Shown here in pieces: positions 26,855 through 35,414 of a stretch of DNA of 64,000 bases. The DNA is from JBMNFB01 sp050949085 (lineage in GTDB: Bacteria > Bacillota > UBA994 > UBA5500): NCBI GenBank assembly GCA_050949085.1, contig JBMNFB010000010.1:1-64000 (forward strand), in the 5' to 3' direction. The notes under the pieces were generated by a model. The model was not told the DNA's origin. It made no database searches and was given only the letters and a program-made list of their open reading frames with translations. Position 1 is the stretch's first letter. Every line of letters starts with the position of its first letter. The position numbers were made by a program, and so were the translations under genes.

Positions 26855-26869
26855 CACTCAATCCCCTCC

Positions 26870-27712
26870 CTATTGGGATACTTCCTCCGCCAGGCGCTCG
26901 GCGAAAGCGTCGAACCAGCTGGTTTCCAGTTGCTCAATCTCCCCTATATCACAGGCGGTCGCGAGCTCTGGGTCTATCGGCAGCCTGGCCAGCACCGGCA
27001 GGCCGTGCTTCTCAGCGATGGTATCAATATGGCTTTCTCCGAATATCTTGTATTCCTTCCCGTTGTCTGGGCATCTGAAATAGGACATGTTCTCCACCAG
27101 CCCCAGCACCGGAATCCCCATCTTTTCCGCCATCTTCAGCGCCTTGGAAACGATCATTGAAACCAGCTCCTGGGGTGAGGTCACAATGACGATTCCGTCC
27201 ACGGGGATGGACTGGAAGACTGTCAGCGGAACGTCGCCGGTTCCGGGCGGCAGGTCGATAAACATAAAATCCACATCGCCCCAGATGACGTCTGTCCAGA
27301 ACTGCTTCACCATGCCAGCAAGAATCGGGCCGCGCCAGATTACCGGGTCGGTGTCATCGGGGAGCAGCAGGTTGACGGACATGATCTTAATCCCGGTGCG
27401 GCTTTCCTGGGGGTAGATTCCCAGTTCGCTGGCTGCGGCCTTGTCACTGATGCCGAAGGTTTTTGGTATCGATGGCCCTGTCAGATCGGCGTCCAGGACG
27501 GCCACTTCATACCCGCGTCGCCGCATGGCTACGGCCAGCATGGCACTCACCGACGACTTCCCCACACCGCCCTTGCCGCTGACGATGCCGATCACCCGCT
27601 TGATGTGGCTCAGCTGGTTGGCTGCTACCCGGAAGTCCGGCTTTTCCTCTGTTCTCTGGGCGCAGTCTGTTTCGCCGCAGTTGCTACAATTATGGTCACA
27701 GTTCTCGCTCAT
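26870..27712 (-). CDS. Mrp/NBP35-family iron-sulfur carrier ATPase
   Basis: A 280-residue P-loop protein: GKGGVGKS (deviant Walker A), VLDADLTGPSIP, FIDLPPGTGD and the ENMSYFRCPDNG C-terminal region are those of Mrp/ApbC scaffold proteins, which bind and hand over [4Fe-4S] clusters. The N-terminus has extra cysteines (CDHNCSNCGETDC), like NBP35-type members. Lies 15 bp upstream of the NifX gene in the same operon. Confidence 0.92.
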   Translation of the reverse strand: MSENCDHNCSNCGETDCAQRTEEKPDFRVAANQLSHIKRVIGIVSGKGGVGKSSVSAMLAVAMRRRGYEVAVLDADLTGPSIPKTFGISDKAAASELGIYPQESRTGIKIMSVNLLLPDDTDPVIWRGPILAGMVKQFWTDVIWGDVDFMFIDLPPGTGDVPLTVFQSIPVDGIVIVTSPQELVSMIVSKALKMAEKMGIPVLGLVENMSYFRCPDNGKEYKIFGESHIDTIAEKHGLPVLARLPIDPELATACDIGEIEQLETSWFDAFAERLAEEVSQ

Positions 27713-27774
27713 CTTTTCTTTTCACTCCTCACATAGTGCCTCCCGGAGCGAGTCCGGTGTTATGTGTAGTCCAC

Positions 27775-28653
27775 TCATGCCGTTTCTCCTGCCGCAAAGA
27801 GTAGCGCTAGCGTATTCTGGTAGATCTTGCGCACCGCCGATCCAGCGGAGCAGTCGACCTCGGCAACGCTCTTGCCGTTGTTGATAGCGCGGACGGCCGC
27901 CAGATCAAAAGGAATCAGGCCAACAAACGGAATGTCATGTCGGCGGCAGAACTCCTGGATCTCGGCGGTCTTGGCGGGATTCACGTCGTATTTGTTCACA
28001 CAGACTGCCGTCCCGGTCTGGAATGTCTCAGCCGTTTTCAGAATGCGCTCCAGGTCGCTGATGCCGGATAAGGAAGGCTCGGCGACAACCAGAATCAGAT
28101 CCACGCCGCTAATGGAGGCGATGACGGGGCAGCCGATTCCCGGAGAGCCGTCGATGATTGCCAGTTCTGCCCCTTTGGCAGCGGACTGTAGGCGCTGCTT
28201 GACTTCAGCGACCAGCTTGCCGGATGTGCCGCTGCCCATGCTCAACCTGGCTGTGGAGAAGGCGCGCTCGCCATCCTGATAGAGCGCCAATTCACCCGCC
28301 TTGGCCGGCTCCATGGAGACGGCTCCTGTTGGGCAAACCAACGTGCAGACCCCGCAGCCCTCACAGGCAAACGGGTCCACTTGGTGGGCTGGTTCAGCTA
28401 CAATTGCGTCAAAACGGCAGTGTTCCAGGCAGCGACCGCACTCTGTGCAGCGGTCGGGATCGATGCTGGCGATGGGCATTCCCAGATAGTCGGCACGTTC
28501 AGGCGGGGCACTCCACGCGGCGATCAGGTGCAGATTCGGCGCCTCGACATCGCAGTCGGCATAGGCTTTCGCCTGTGATAGGTGGATGAACGCACCAGCG
28601 ACCGTCGTCTTCCCTGTGCCGCCTTTACCGCTAAGAATCAGAAGCTGCTTCAT
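27775..28653 (-). CDS. MinD-family ATPase with inserted 4Fe-4S ferredoxin domain (second copy)
   Basis: ATG 28653 starts MKQLLILSGKGGTGKTT. Between the Walker A region and the rest of the P-loop fold lie two ferredoxin motifs, CTECGRCLEHC and CEGCGVCTLVCP (residues about 65-105). IIDGSPGIGCPV marks the Walker B part. Proteins of this arrangement are found in pairs with NifX genes in anaerobes and are thought to handle iron-sulfur clusters; the reaction is unknown. It overlaps the upstream paralogue by 23 bp, so the two are translated together. Confidence 0.88.
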   Translation of the reverse strand: MKQLLILSGKGGTGKTTVAGAFIHLSQAKAYADCDVEAPNLHLIAAWSAPPERADYLGMPIASIDPDRCTECGRCLEHCRFDAIVAEPAHQVDPFACEGCGVCTLVCPTGAVSMEPAKAGELALYQDGERAFSTARLSMGSGTSGKLVAEVKQRLQSAAKGAELAIIDGSPGIGCPVIASISGVDLILVVAEPSLSGISDLERILKTAETFQTGTAVCVNKYDVNPAKTAEIQEFCRRHDIPFVGLIPFDLAAVRAINNGKSVAEVDCSAGSAVRKIYQNTLALLFAAGETA

Positions 28654-29512
28654 GCTCCACCTCTTTCCAGATCCTCTCCAGCAGGTCCGCAAAAAGCATT
28701 CGGAACCTGTCGCTCTCCCGTGCGGCGACTTTCCCCTCCGAGTTTAGCATGCCCAGCTCATGATCAAACGGAATTCTGCCGAGAATCGGCAGGCCGTTTT
28801 TCCGGCAAAACGTTTCTGCCGGGTCTTCACCCTCCAGGCACTTGTTCAGCACCACACCGCAGGGCTTACCGAACAACCCCGCCAGCTCGAAGACCATCGC
28901 CAGGTTGTGCGCCCCGAACACGGTGGGCTCGGCGACCAGAAGGCAGAAGTCTGCCGACTGGATGCTCTCCAGCGTAGTGCAGGAGCTTCCCGGCGGGCAG
29001 TCGACGAAGATGGGGCGGCCCTCCTCCCCGCTGATCTTCTTCATCAGCTGCTTGATGATGGGGATGCCGGAGGCCTCGCCGATCTTCAGGCTGCCGCTAT
29101 GTACGGTGACGTTTCCCGCTCTGCCGGAGAAAACCTCGCCCACGCTCTTGGCTTTCTCGCCGATAGCCCCTGCTGGGCAGAGCAGGGCGCAGCCGCCGCA
29201 CGCATGGCAGACCTCGTCGAACAAGATCGGACTACTGTTCACGAACGCCAGAGCGTTGAAGGCGCAAAAATCAACGCATTGCCGGCAACCGGTGCAACGG
29301 TCGGCGACGATCTCGGGGATTCTGACCGCGACGGTTTCACTGCTGTGCACCTCGGGTTTCAGGAACAGGCTGCCGTTGGGCTCTTCCACGTCGCAGTCGA
29401 CATAGACTGCCTCGGAGGAAACGGCCGCAAGGTTAACGGACACCAGTGTCTTGCCGGTGCCTCCCTTGCCGCTGAGTACCGCGATAGTGATAGCCCTACC
29501 GCTCATGACCAT
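28631..29512 (-). CDS. MinD-family ATPase with inserted 4Fe-4S ferredoxin domain (first copy)
   Basis: A 293-residue paralogue of the next gene: ITIAVLSGKGGTGKT, CTGCRQCVDFCAFNA, CHACGGCALLCPAGA, and FVDCPPGSSCTT. Both copies keep all eight ferredoxin cysteines and the Walker A lysines, so a heterodimer is likely. ATG 29512 (or 29506) overlaps the upstream NifX stop by 17 bp. Part of the leftward seven-gene operon. Confidence 0.88.
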   Translation of the reverse strand: MVMSGRAITIAVLSGKGGTGKTLVSVNLAAVSSEAVYVDCDVEEPNGSLFLKPEVHSSETVAVRIPEIVADRCTGCRQCVDFCAFNALAFVNSSPILFDEVCHACGGCALLCPAGAIGEKAKSVGEVFSGRAGNVTVHSGSLKIGEASGIPIIKQLMKKISGEEGRPIFVDCPPGSSCTTLESIQSADFCLLVAEPTVFGAHNLAMVFELAGLFGKPCGVVLNKCLEGEDPAETFCRKNGLPILGRIPFDHELGMLNSEGKVAARESDRFRMLFADLLERIWKEVEHEAASDS

Positions 29513-29861
29513 GATGACCAGCGTGAAACTCGACCAAAGGCTCCAGTTCTCCTGCCATCAGAGCATCGATATTGCGCTCTGCCGTCCCATCCTTGGAGCG
29601 GTAGACCCTGATTCCTGCGCCACGCAGCACTTTACCCGCGTTGTCGCCGCAGCGGGGGGTAATCAGGGCGTCGGCGCCGCTGTCCGCGAGCATCTGTGCC
29701 GTCCGAATTCCTGCGCCCCCGGCGCTGGCCGCTGCCGCGTTGTCAAGCCAGGTGCTCTCACTCGTGTCAGTATCATAGATCAGAAAGTAGGGGGCGCGTC
29801 CCAGGGATGAGCACACGCCGGACTGCATATCCGGTACGTTCATAGGGATCGCTATTTTCAT
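29496..29861 (-). CDS. NifX-type cofactor-binding domain protein (first copy)
   Basis: A 121-residue DiNase FeMo-Co family protein (MKIAIPMNVPDMQSGVCSSLGRAPYFLIYD; GADALITPRCGDNAGKVLRGAGIRVY) with a C-terminal His-rich HAGHHGHER. GGAGG precedes ATG 29861. It differs in sequence from the NifX protein at the operon's end, so the operon holds two distinct members flanking the ATPases. Confidence 0.85.
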   Translation of the reverse strand: MKIAIPMNVPDMQSGVCSSLGRAPYFLIYDTDTSESTWLDNAAAASAGGAGIRTAQMLADSGADALITPRCGDNAGKVLRGAGIRVYRSKDGTAERNIDALMAGELEPLVEFHAGHHGHER

Positions 29862-29881
29862 GGGAATCCTCCGTTTCCTGT

Positions 29882-30244
29882 TTAGTCTTCAGGATGCCTG
29901 CCGTGCCTGTGCCTGTGGCAGCCGACTCCGCCGCAGTGTCGGCCCTGCCCGTCGCAGAGTCGGTATTCGCCGCCAGTGATCGAGAGAACCCGCCCGCCAA
30001 CCAGAGCTTGAGCTAGTTTCTGGCGGGCACCTGCGTAGATGCTCTGTACAGTGGTGCGGGAAACTCCCATCTGGGCGGCGCACTGCTCCTGCGTTAAACC
30101 GTTCAGATCAATCAGCCTGATCGTCTCGTATTCGTCCACAGTCATGTTCACCGTGTCAGGCGCTGCTGCACGCATGTCCAGCGGCCCAAACCGGCTGCGA
30201 TCTGGAAGACTGCACACCCTTCGCCACTTCCTCGGCCTTGGCAT
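29882..30244 (-). CDS. DUF134 helix-turn-helix protein, candidate operon regulator
   Basis: A 120-residue protein starting MPRPRKWRRVC, the family's standard start; ATG 30244 has GAGGTGA at 5 nt. The HTH reads GLTQEQCAAQMGVSRTTVQSIYAGARQKLAQAL, and the end carries Cys/His pairs (CDGQGRHCGGVGCHRHRHGRH) likely to bind metal. DUF134 proteins regularly accompany NifX/MinD genes. With a DNA-binding part and a metal-binding tail, it is the obvious candidate to bind the palindrome at the operon promoter; this is inference. Confidence 0.85.
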   Translation of the reverse strand: MPRPRKWRRVCSLPDRSRFGPLDMRAAAPDTVNMTVDEYETIRLIDLNGLTQEQCAAQMGVSRTTVQSIYAGARQKLAQALVGGRVLSITGGEYRLCDGQGRHCGGVGCHRHRHGRHPED

Positions 30245-30305
30245 CATCTCACCTCGCTCTGTCGCAGAAATAACCGGAGCGTCCTCCGGCTATTTCTCTC
30301 TTCTC

Positions 30306-30599
30306 TTATTTGCCAGTTTCACCTTCCAGCTGCTTGTCAATGACCTCAAGCCAGCTTTTCAGTCTCTCCTTCTGCGCTCGAAGCATCTCGCGGCGCTCTT
30401 CCGCCGTGATCCCGAAGCCGGCAAATCCAGCGAAGCTGCGGAAGCCGCGGCCGAACCCGCGCCGGCCCGCCATTCCAAGCCCGAGACCGAGTCCAAAGCA
30501 GGCTCCTCTCGCCAGGCCACGCGCTCCCACGCAACGGCCAAACCGCCGTCCGGTCAGCGGGCCCATACCCATGGGGCCAGTTCCATCTCCTCCTGGCAT
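30306..30599 (-). CDS. DUF5320 glycine-rich small protein
   Basis: A 97-residue protein starting MPGGDGTGPMGMGPLTGRRFG, the DUF5320 signature, followed by a Gly/Arg/Phe-rich middle and a C-terminal helix (EERREMLRAQKERLKSWLEVIDKQLE). ATG 30599 has GGGAGGTG at 6 nt. First gene of the NifX/MinD/Mrp operon, the place this family usually takes. Function unknown. Confidence 0.82.
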   Translation of the reverse strand: MPGGDGTGPMGMGPLTGRRFGRCVGARGLARGACFGLGLGLGMAGRRGFGRGFRSFAGFAGFGITAEERREMLRAQKERLKSWLEVIDKQLEGETGK

Positions 30600-30626
30600 A
30601 GTGCTCACCTCCCTTTCCGGGTTTTC

Positions 30627-30674
30627 GACATATGCCGCTTACATTTTCATTATATCCGGTTTCGGGCATATGTC
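30627..30674. promoter_or_regulatory. Inverted repeat operator GACATATGCC/GGCATATGTC around the promoter
   Basis: A perfect 10-bp inverted repeat: one arm (30665-30674) overlaps the -35 hexamer, the other (30627-30636) lies at or just after the expected transcription start. The two arms are 28 nt apart. A repressor bound to both arms would bracket the promoter. Confidence 0.65.
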
Positions 30675-30676
30675 AA
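30649..30676 (-). promoter_or_regulatory. Consensus sigma-A promoter of the NifX/MinD/Mrp operon
   Basis: On the minus strand TTGACA (plus 30671-30676), 16 nt, TATAAT (plus 30649-30654): both hexamers are perfect. It lies about 50 bp upstream of the DUF5320 start. Confidence 0.8.
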
Positions 30677-30912
30677 GAACCCGCGTAAGAAGATTTTCCT
30701 AGGGGTATATCGTCCGGGTTGCTGGCCGTTTCCTGGGCGGAATGCCGCCAGTCGGGGCGCCCTGGCAGCGCTTGAACTCCCATATGCCGTGTGGTATATT
30801 TTCTGCAGAATAGTTACAACTCAAGGGCATACCTTTAGGAAACTATCCAGTATTCATTCTTGACGACAACTTTGATTCTGGCCATCAGCCAGGGCAGAAA
30901 AGGAGACCGCCA

Positions 30913-31608
30913 ATGAGAAAAATCTACGAGGGAAAGACCAAAGATGTGTTTGCCCTGGAAAACGGGAATTATCGCCTGGTATTCAAAGACGACGTGACCG
31001 GCGTTGACGGTGTCTTTGACCCCGGCGCCAATACCGTTGGCCTCACCATCGAGGGGATTGGGAGAGGCAACCTGCTGGTTTCAGCCATGTTCTTTGAGAT
31101 GCTGCAGCAGGCCGGCGTTGCCACCCACTATGTCAGCGCCGATGCTGCCAACCGCACCATGGATGTCAAAGCGGCAAGGCCCTTCGGCAAAGGGCTGGAG
31201 TTCATCTGCCGCTACCGGGCGGTGGGCAGCTTTTTGCGTCGCTATGGAGCATATGTAGATGAAGGCGACAAGCTGGAAGCCTATGTCGAAGCCACGCTGA
31301 AGGACGATGAGCGGGGCGACCCGCTGGTTACCGCGGAAGGCCTGGAGGCTCTCGGCATCATGTCCGCTGCGGAGTTTGCTGCAATCAAGGCGACGACGCA
31401 GCAAATCTCGGCCTTAATCAGCGATCTGCTCGCGGCGAAAGGCCTGGAGCTTTACGATATCAAATTGGAGTTTGGCCGCGATGAGAATGGCAACACACTG
31501 TTGATCGACGAGATCTCCTCGGGCAACATGCGCGTCTACCGCAACGGCGCCGTTATGGATCCGCTGGAGCTGACCGCGGTGCTCCTGTCGTCGGGAGAGG
31601 GCTGCTAG
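30913..31608 (+). CDS. purC: Phosphoribosylaminoimidazole-succinocarboxamide synthase
   Basis: A 231-residue SAICAR synthetase. It joins CAIR and aspartate with ATP in purine synthesis. IYEGKTKDVF, the active-site loop region and LYDIKLEFGRDENGNTLLIDEISSGNMRVY are characteristic. AAAAGGAGA precedes ATG 30913. No other pur genes are adjacent; bioY follows at 7 bp, so the two are probably co-transcribed. Confidence 0.93.
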   Translation: MRKIYEGKTKDVFALENGNYRLVFKDDVTGVDGVFDPGANTVGLTIEGIGRGNLLVSAMFFEMLQQAGVATHYVSADAANRTMDVKAARPFGKGLEFICRYRAVGSFLRRYGAYVDEGDKLEAYVEATLKDDERGDPLVTAEGLEALGIMSAAEFAAIKATTQQISALISDLLAAKGLELYDIKLEFGRDENGNTLLIDEISSGNMRVYRNGAVMDPLELTAVLLSSGEGC

Positions 31609-31615
31609 AAGAAAC

Positions 31616-32158
31616 ATGGACAATCGATCAAAGCTCTACCGAATGGCAGTCGTCGGTCTGATGGCGGCCGTAATGTGCCTTCTCGGGCCCTGGTCCATCC
31701 CTATCGGGGTTGTGCCCATCTCCTTCACCAATCTCGTGATCTATCTGGCCGTTTATGCCCTCGGCAGGAAAAAGAGCACGATCAGCTGTGTCATCTACCT
31801 GCTGATCGGGTTGATCGGCCTGCCCGTGTTCTCCAACTTCACCGGCGGTGCCTCCAAACTCCTGGGTCCAACGGGAGGTTATCTGCTCGGGTTTGCCTTC
31901 ATGGCCTGGATTGCCGGGTCTTTCATCGACAGATTCCTGAACCAGTGGGTGCTCTGTTTCACCGGCCTGGTTCTGGGTACTGCCGTCTGCTATGCCCTCG
32001 GCACCGTCTGGCTGGCTCATCAGGCTGGCCTGTCAGCCAGGGCTGCACTGGCGGCTGGTGTGATTCCTTTCATTCCTGGCGATCTGGCAAAGATCGCCAT
32101 TGCCACTCTGATTGGTCCTCAGCTTCGCCAGCGCCTGATTCGCGCCAACTTGTTCTAG
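31616..32158 (+). CDS. bioY: BioY biotin transporter substrate-binding subunit
   Basis: A 180-residue membrane protein with about six helices and the BioY pattern: GPWSIPIGVVPISFTNLVIYL, GLIGLPVFSNFTGGASKLLGPTGGYLLGF, and FIPGDLAKIAIATLIGPQL. BioY is the S component of energy-coupling-factor transporters and captures biotin. ECF ATPase genes are not in the window. No BirA operator is evident, fitting co-transcription with purC. Confidence 0.92.
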   Translation: MDNRSKLYRMAVVGLMAAVMCLLGPWSIPIGVVPISFTNLVIYLAVYALGRKKSTISCVIYLLIGLIGLPVFSNFTGGASKLLGPTGGYLLGFAFMAWIAGSFIDRFLNQWVLCFTGLVLGTAVCYALGTVWLAHQAGLSARAALAAGVIPFIPGDLAKIAIATLIGPQLRQRLIRANLF

Positions 32159-32257
32159 GCTAGGACACATTCGACGAGTCAATTACCAAGTCTCTGGGAG
32201 ACGAATCTGCTAGGCGTAACAGCTTGCCGTGGCAGTGCTCTGGGGGAGTGAGAGAGA

Positions 32258-32872
32258 TTGTTAGGGATGAGCCTCTGGTGGATGACAGTGCCTACAGTGC
32301 TCTTTGCCATGCTGGCAGCCTGTGTAACGGCGGGGATTACAGGCCGTTTCGAGGACTGGGCGTATATTGGATTGCTGGAGAGGCAGTCGCAGCGGATGAC
32401 GCGCGTCATGGTCGGATTTACGCGCATGGGTGATACTGGCACCGTAGTCGCGTTCTGTGGAGCGCTGTTCCTGGTGCCGCGCTACCGGGCGACCATCGCG
32501 CTTCCCATTGCCGTAGCGGTCATCGTATCTACCATCCTCAATATTACCCTCAAGAACCTGTTTGACAGGGAACGGCCGGACCGGATGTGGCTGTTTCAGG
32601 AAACCAGCTATAGCTTCCCCAGCGGCCACGCCATGGTCAACACGTCGCTCTACGCAATGCTGCTGCTGCTTGGTCTGCAAGCTGCCGGGCAGGGCTGGTT
32701 GAAAGTGGCCCTGCTAGTCGTCTGCCTTTTGCTTCCCCTCGCCATTGGTTGTAGCCGGATCTACCTGGGGGTTCACTACGCGGCCGACGTTCTGGGTGGC
32801 TGGCTGATTGGATTTGCCATCGCGGTGCTGGTTTTCTCCGGCTGGAATGCCACCTACTGGCTCGCGCATTAG
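32258..32872 (+). CDS. PAP2-family membrane phosphatase
   Basis: A 204-residue protein with about six membrane segments and the three phosphatase motifs: KNLFDRERP, PSGHA, and SRIYLGVHYAADVLGG. Such enzymes remove phosphate from undecaprenyl pyrophosphate or phosphatidic acid at the membrane face. TTG 32258 has GGGGGAG at 9 nt; ATG 32267 three codons later is the alternative. Confidence 0.88.
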   Translation: MLGMSLWWMTVPTVLFAMLAACVTAGITGRFEDWAYIGLLERQSQRMTRVMVGFTRMGDTGTVVAFCGALFLVPRYRATIALPIAVAVIVSTILNITLKNLFDRERPDRMWLFQETSYSFPSGHAMVNTSLYAMLLLLGLQAAGQGWLKVALLVVCLLLPLAIGCSRIYLGVHYAADVLGGWLIGFAIAVLVFSGWNATYWLAH

Positions 32873-32917
32873 CGCCGTAGGTCAGGCTGAGCAACATACA
32901 AAGCGGAGGAGGAACCG

Positions 32918-33331
32918 ATGATAAAAGAATTCAAGGCGTTTGCGCTCAAGGGAAATGTTATCGATCTGGCGGTAGGTGTGATTATCGGCGGAGCCTTTGG
33001 TAAAATTGTCTCCTCTCTCGTCAATGATGTGCTGATGCCGGTTCTGGGCATACTGGTGGGCGGAGTGGATTTCACCGGGCTGAAGTATGTGATCCGCGCT
33101 GCCGAGGGGGACGTTGCCGAGGTGGCCATCCTCTATGGCTCGTTTATGCAGGCTGTTGTGGATTTCCTGATCATCGCGCTTTCGCTCTTTGTCATCATCA
33201 AGCTTATCTCCATGAGGAAGAGGTCAGAGCCGGAAGCGGCGCCTGCCCCTGCTGAGCCGCCACCGCCGGCGCCGGAAGTGGTGCTGCTGGAGGAGATCCG
33301 CGATCTGCTCAAGGCCCAGCAGGAGGGTTAA
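32918..33331 (+). CDS. mscL: Large-conductance mechanosensitive channel
   Basis: A 137-residue MscL: the N-terminal KEFKAFALKGNVIDLAVGVIIGGAFGKIVSSLVNDVLMP (first pore helix) and a second helix ending IKLISMRKR are diagnostic. A proline/alanine-rich linker (PAPAEPPPPAPE) precedes the C-terminal helical bundle EEIRDLLK. It opens under membrane tension to release solutes. GGAGGAACC precedes ATG 32918; a terminator follows. Confidence 0.95.
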   Translation: MIKEFKAFALKGNVIDLAVGVIIGGAFGKIVSSLVNDVLMPVLGILVGGVDFTGLKYVIRAAEGDVAEVAILYGSFMQAVVDFLIIALSLFVIIKLISMRKRSEPEAAPAPAEPPPPAPEVVLLEEIRDLLKAQQEG

Positions 33332-33354
33332 GCAAAGCATCAGGTCATCATCCC

Positions 33355-33380
33355 TGCCCAGGCAACATGCCTGGGCATTT
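33355..33380 (+). terminator. Terminator after mscL
   Basis: TGCCCAGGC and GCCTGGGCA form a perfect 9-bp stem with a 5-nt loop, followed by TTT. Confidence 0.75.
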
Positions 33381-33482
33381 CGGCATTGGCCTGTCGAGCG
33401 GTTTCGCCTGGCCAGGATGTAACTGACCAGCCATACCAGCTGGCAGCGGAGAAACGAATCTAGACTAGCAGGTGATCACAGG

Positions 33483-34220
33483 ATGACGACAGAGGATTCC
33501 TCAAGCCGGCTTTCCCTGAAGACCATTGCCCACATCCGCACGGATTTTCCGACCAAATTCGGTATCCCGCGCCAGAGCGGACTGGTTGCGGCTCTGAAGG
33601 CGGTGATCGTCTTCGAGCCGGAATATCGCGATGCCGCTGCCGTACGCGGCCTGGTGGGCTTTACTCACATCTGGCTGATCTGGGGGTTTTCCGAAGTGGC
33701 CAGCGGCAGCTGGTCTCCGACAGTGCGCCCACCGCGCCTCGGTGGCAACCGGCGGGTGGGCATTTTCGCCTCTCGCTCGCCGTTTCGCCCCAATCCGCTG
33801 GGGCTTTCTTCGGTGCGGCTGGATGAGGTGGAACTGCACCCCCACCTGGGCCCCGTCCTGCATGTATCTGGCGCCGATTTGCTAGACAACACGCCCATCT
33901 ACGACATCAAGCCCTACCTGCCCTACACCGACAGCCATCCCGACGCAGCCGGGGGATTCGCCGAATCGGTCAGCGACTATCAGCTGGATGTGGAATTTCC
34001 CGAGGAGTGGCTCTGCCTGATTCCCGAGGAGCGCCGGCAAGCGTTGCTCGGTGTGCTGGCTCAGGATCCGCGCCCTGGCTACCAGGACGATTCAGAGCGG
34101 ATCTATGGGCTGGAGTTCGCCGGCTTTGACATCAGGTTTCGGGTGAGTGAGGGAGTGCTCACCGTTTGCGAGGTTGTTATGCCGCGAGAAACGCAGGCCA
34201 AAGGAGCTGATACGATATGA
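33483..34220 (+). CDS. trmO: TrmO-type tRNA N6-methyltransferase
   Basis: A 245-residue UPF0066/TrmO (TsaA) protein. IAHIRTDFPTKFGIPRQSGL, GFTHIWLIWGF, PPRLGGNRRVGIFASRSPFRPNPLGLSSVRL and DNTPIYDIKPYLPYTD are the family's signatures. It methylates t6A37 in threonine tRNAs using SAM. Its stop overlaps the next start (ATGA). Confidence 0.9.
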   Translation: MTTEDSSSRLSLKTIAHIRTDFPTKFGIPRQSGLVAALKAVIVFEPEYRDAAAVRGLVGFTHIWLIWGFSEVASGSWSPTVRPPRLGGNRRVGIFASRSPFRPNPLGLSSVRLDEVELHPHLGPVLHVSGADLLDNTPIYDIKPYLPYTDSHPDAAGGFAESVSDYQLDVEFPEEWLCLIPEERRQALLGVLAQDPRPGYQDDSERIYGLEFAGFDIRFRVSEGVLTVCEVVMPRETQAKGADTI

Positions 34221-34555
34221 AGCGCTGGTATCCAGAGGAGTTCAGTTTCCAGATCACTGTAGTTTCGCTCAGACCGGATAATCAGCCCGAAAACTATTGC
34301 CGTAACGGACATGAAGTAGGCGACGAATACCGCTGCGCTTACGAGTGTCCCGCCGGGTTCTGCTCGAAATCGATGCTCAAGCTGTTCCCATTGCTGGAGG
34401 CAGTGCGGAGCGGCGGCGACCTGCGTAACCTCGGCGGCAGTGGGCGCTATATCATGGAGTTTGATTGTCCGGATGGAGTCGTCCGCTTTCGCCTCCAGGC
34501 CAGCCGGATCTCTCCAGATGGGCCTTCATCGGCAGATAAGACGCGAGAGAGGTAG
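34217..34555 (+). CDS. TIGR04076-family small protein
   Basis: A 112-residue protein with GHEVGDEYRC, CPAGFCSKSMLKLFPLLEAVRSGGDLR and a terminal FDCPDGVVRFRLQ, the pattern of the TIGR04076 family, whose function is unknown. Four cysteines could bind a metal. Coupled to trmO by a 4-bp overlap. Confidence 0.75.
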   Translation: MKRWYPEEFSFQITVVSLRPDNQPENYCRNGHEVGDEYRCAYECPAGFCSKSMLKLFPLLEAVRSGGDLRNLGGSGRYIMEFDCPDGVVRFRLQASRISPDGPSSADKTRER

Positions 34556-34611
34556 AGGGGTCAGCCGATTTTGACAAGTAACCAGCCTTACATAACCTGC
34601 ATTGCGTAGTT

Positions 34612-34633
34612 GGGAACGGCGCAGTCCGTTCCC
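34612..34633 (+). terminator. Terminator after the trmO operon
   Basis: GGGAACGG and CCGTTCCC form a perfect 8-bp stem with loop CGCAGT, followed by a T-rich stretch (GTTTGCTGTTTTG). Confidence 0.7.
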
Positions 34634-34656
34634 GTTTGCTGTTTTGCAGGGGACAT

Positions 34657-34685
34657 ACCCCAAAAATCCAGGGTGTTGTCCCGTA
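34657..34685 (+). promoter_or_regulatory. Possible SigI-type promoter upstream of sigI
   Basis: ACCCCAAAAA at 34657-34666 resembles the ACCCC-type -35 of SigI promoters in Bacillus and clostridia, with a CGTA (against the usual CGAA) about 15 nt later. It lies about 90 bp before sigI, where autoregulation would be expected. The match is partial. Confidence 0.35.
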
Positions 34686-34751
34686 TCTTATTATGACAGC
34701 AGGTGAGATTCGCACTTTGTTCGGCCGGACGGAGTCGCTGGAGGTGACAGA

Positions 34752-35414
34752 ATGCGTGAACTGGATCAAGCGGCTGTCGCGGCGGTAGACGATCCAGAAA
34801 GGATAGAGAGCTTCATCAGGCAGCACGAGTCATTCATACTGAGATGTGCTGCCCGGACGGCTGGCAGGTATATATCCAGGCAAGATGACGAATGGTCAGT
34901 TGCCCTGTCAGCTTTCTATACGGCATTGCAGAAGTATGACTATCAGGCAGGCAGCTTTCTCGCTTTTGCACAGATGGTGATTCGCCGCAAGTTGATTGAC
35001 CATTACCGGAGCCAGGCCAGGCACGAGTCCGAGGTGCAGGTGGAAGAGCTGGAGGAATCGTGTTCTGAGCAAACTGCCGACGACAGTATCCGGCTGGAGA
35101 TCGAGGCGATTGCCCAGCTCTTGGGGCGTTACGGGATCCAGTTCATGGACCTCGCCGATTGCTCGCCTCGGGCCAGAAAGACGCGCGCTGCTTGCGCCAA
35201 GGCGGTCTCTCATCTGCTGCACAATCCGCTGCTGATCAATGAACTGAGGGCCTCCAGACATTTGCCGCTCAAAGCGCTGGAGCGGCTGGGGATACCCCGA
35301 AAAGGGCTGGAGCGTCATCGTAAATACATTATAGCGGCGGCAGAAATATTGTCTGGGGATTACCCCTGTCTGGCGGAGTATCTGAGTTATATCCGGAAGG
35401 AGGAACAAGAATGA
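34752..35414 (+). CDS. sigI: RNA polymerase sigma factor SigI
   Basis: A 220-residue sigma factor of the SigI group: a region-2 stretch (ESFIRQHESFILRCAARTAGRYISRQDDEWSVALSAFYTALQKYD) and the C-terminal segment (LLINELRASRHLPLKALERLGIPRKGLERHRKYIIAAAEIL) unlike ordinary region 4. SigI responds to heat in bacilli and to extracellular polysaccharide in cellulolytic clostridia. GGAGGTGACAG precedes ATG 34752. Overlaps its anti-sigma gene by 4 bp. Confidence 0.9.
   Translation: MRELDQAAVAAVDDPERIESFIRQHESFILRCAARTAGRYISRQDDEWSVALSAFYTALQKYDYQAGSFLAFAQMVIRRKLIDHYRSQARHESEVQVEELEESCSEQTADDSIRLEIEAIAQLLGRYGIQFMDLADCSPRARKTRAACAKAVSHLLHNPLLINELRASRHLPLKALERLGIPRKGLERHRKYIIAAAEILSGDYPCLAEYLSYIRKEEQE

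Noticed and set aside
26501..30608. Nitrogen-fixation cluster
   Set aside because: NifX-type domains are present but no nifHDK, nifE/N or radical SAM nifB gene accompanies them.
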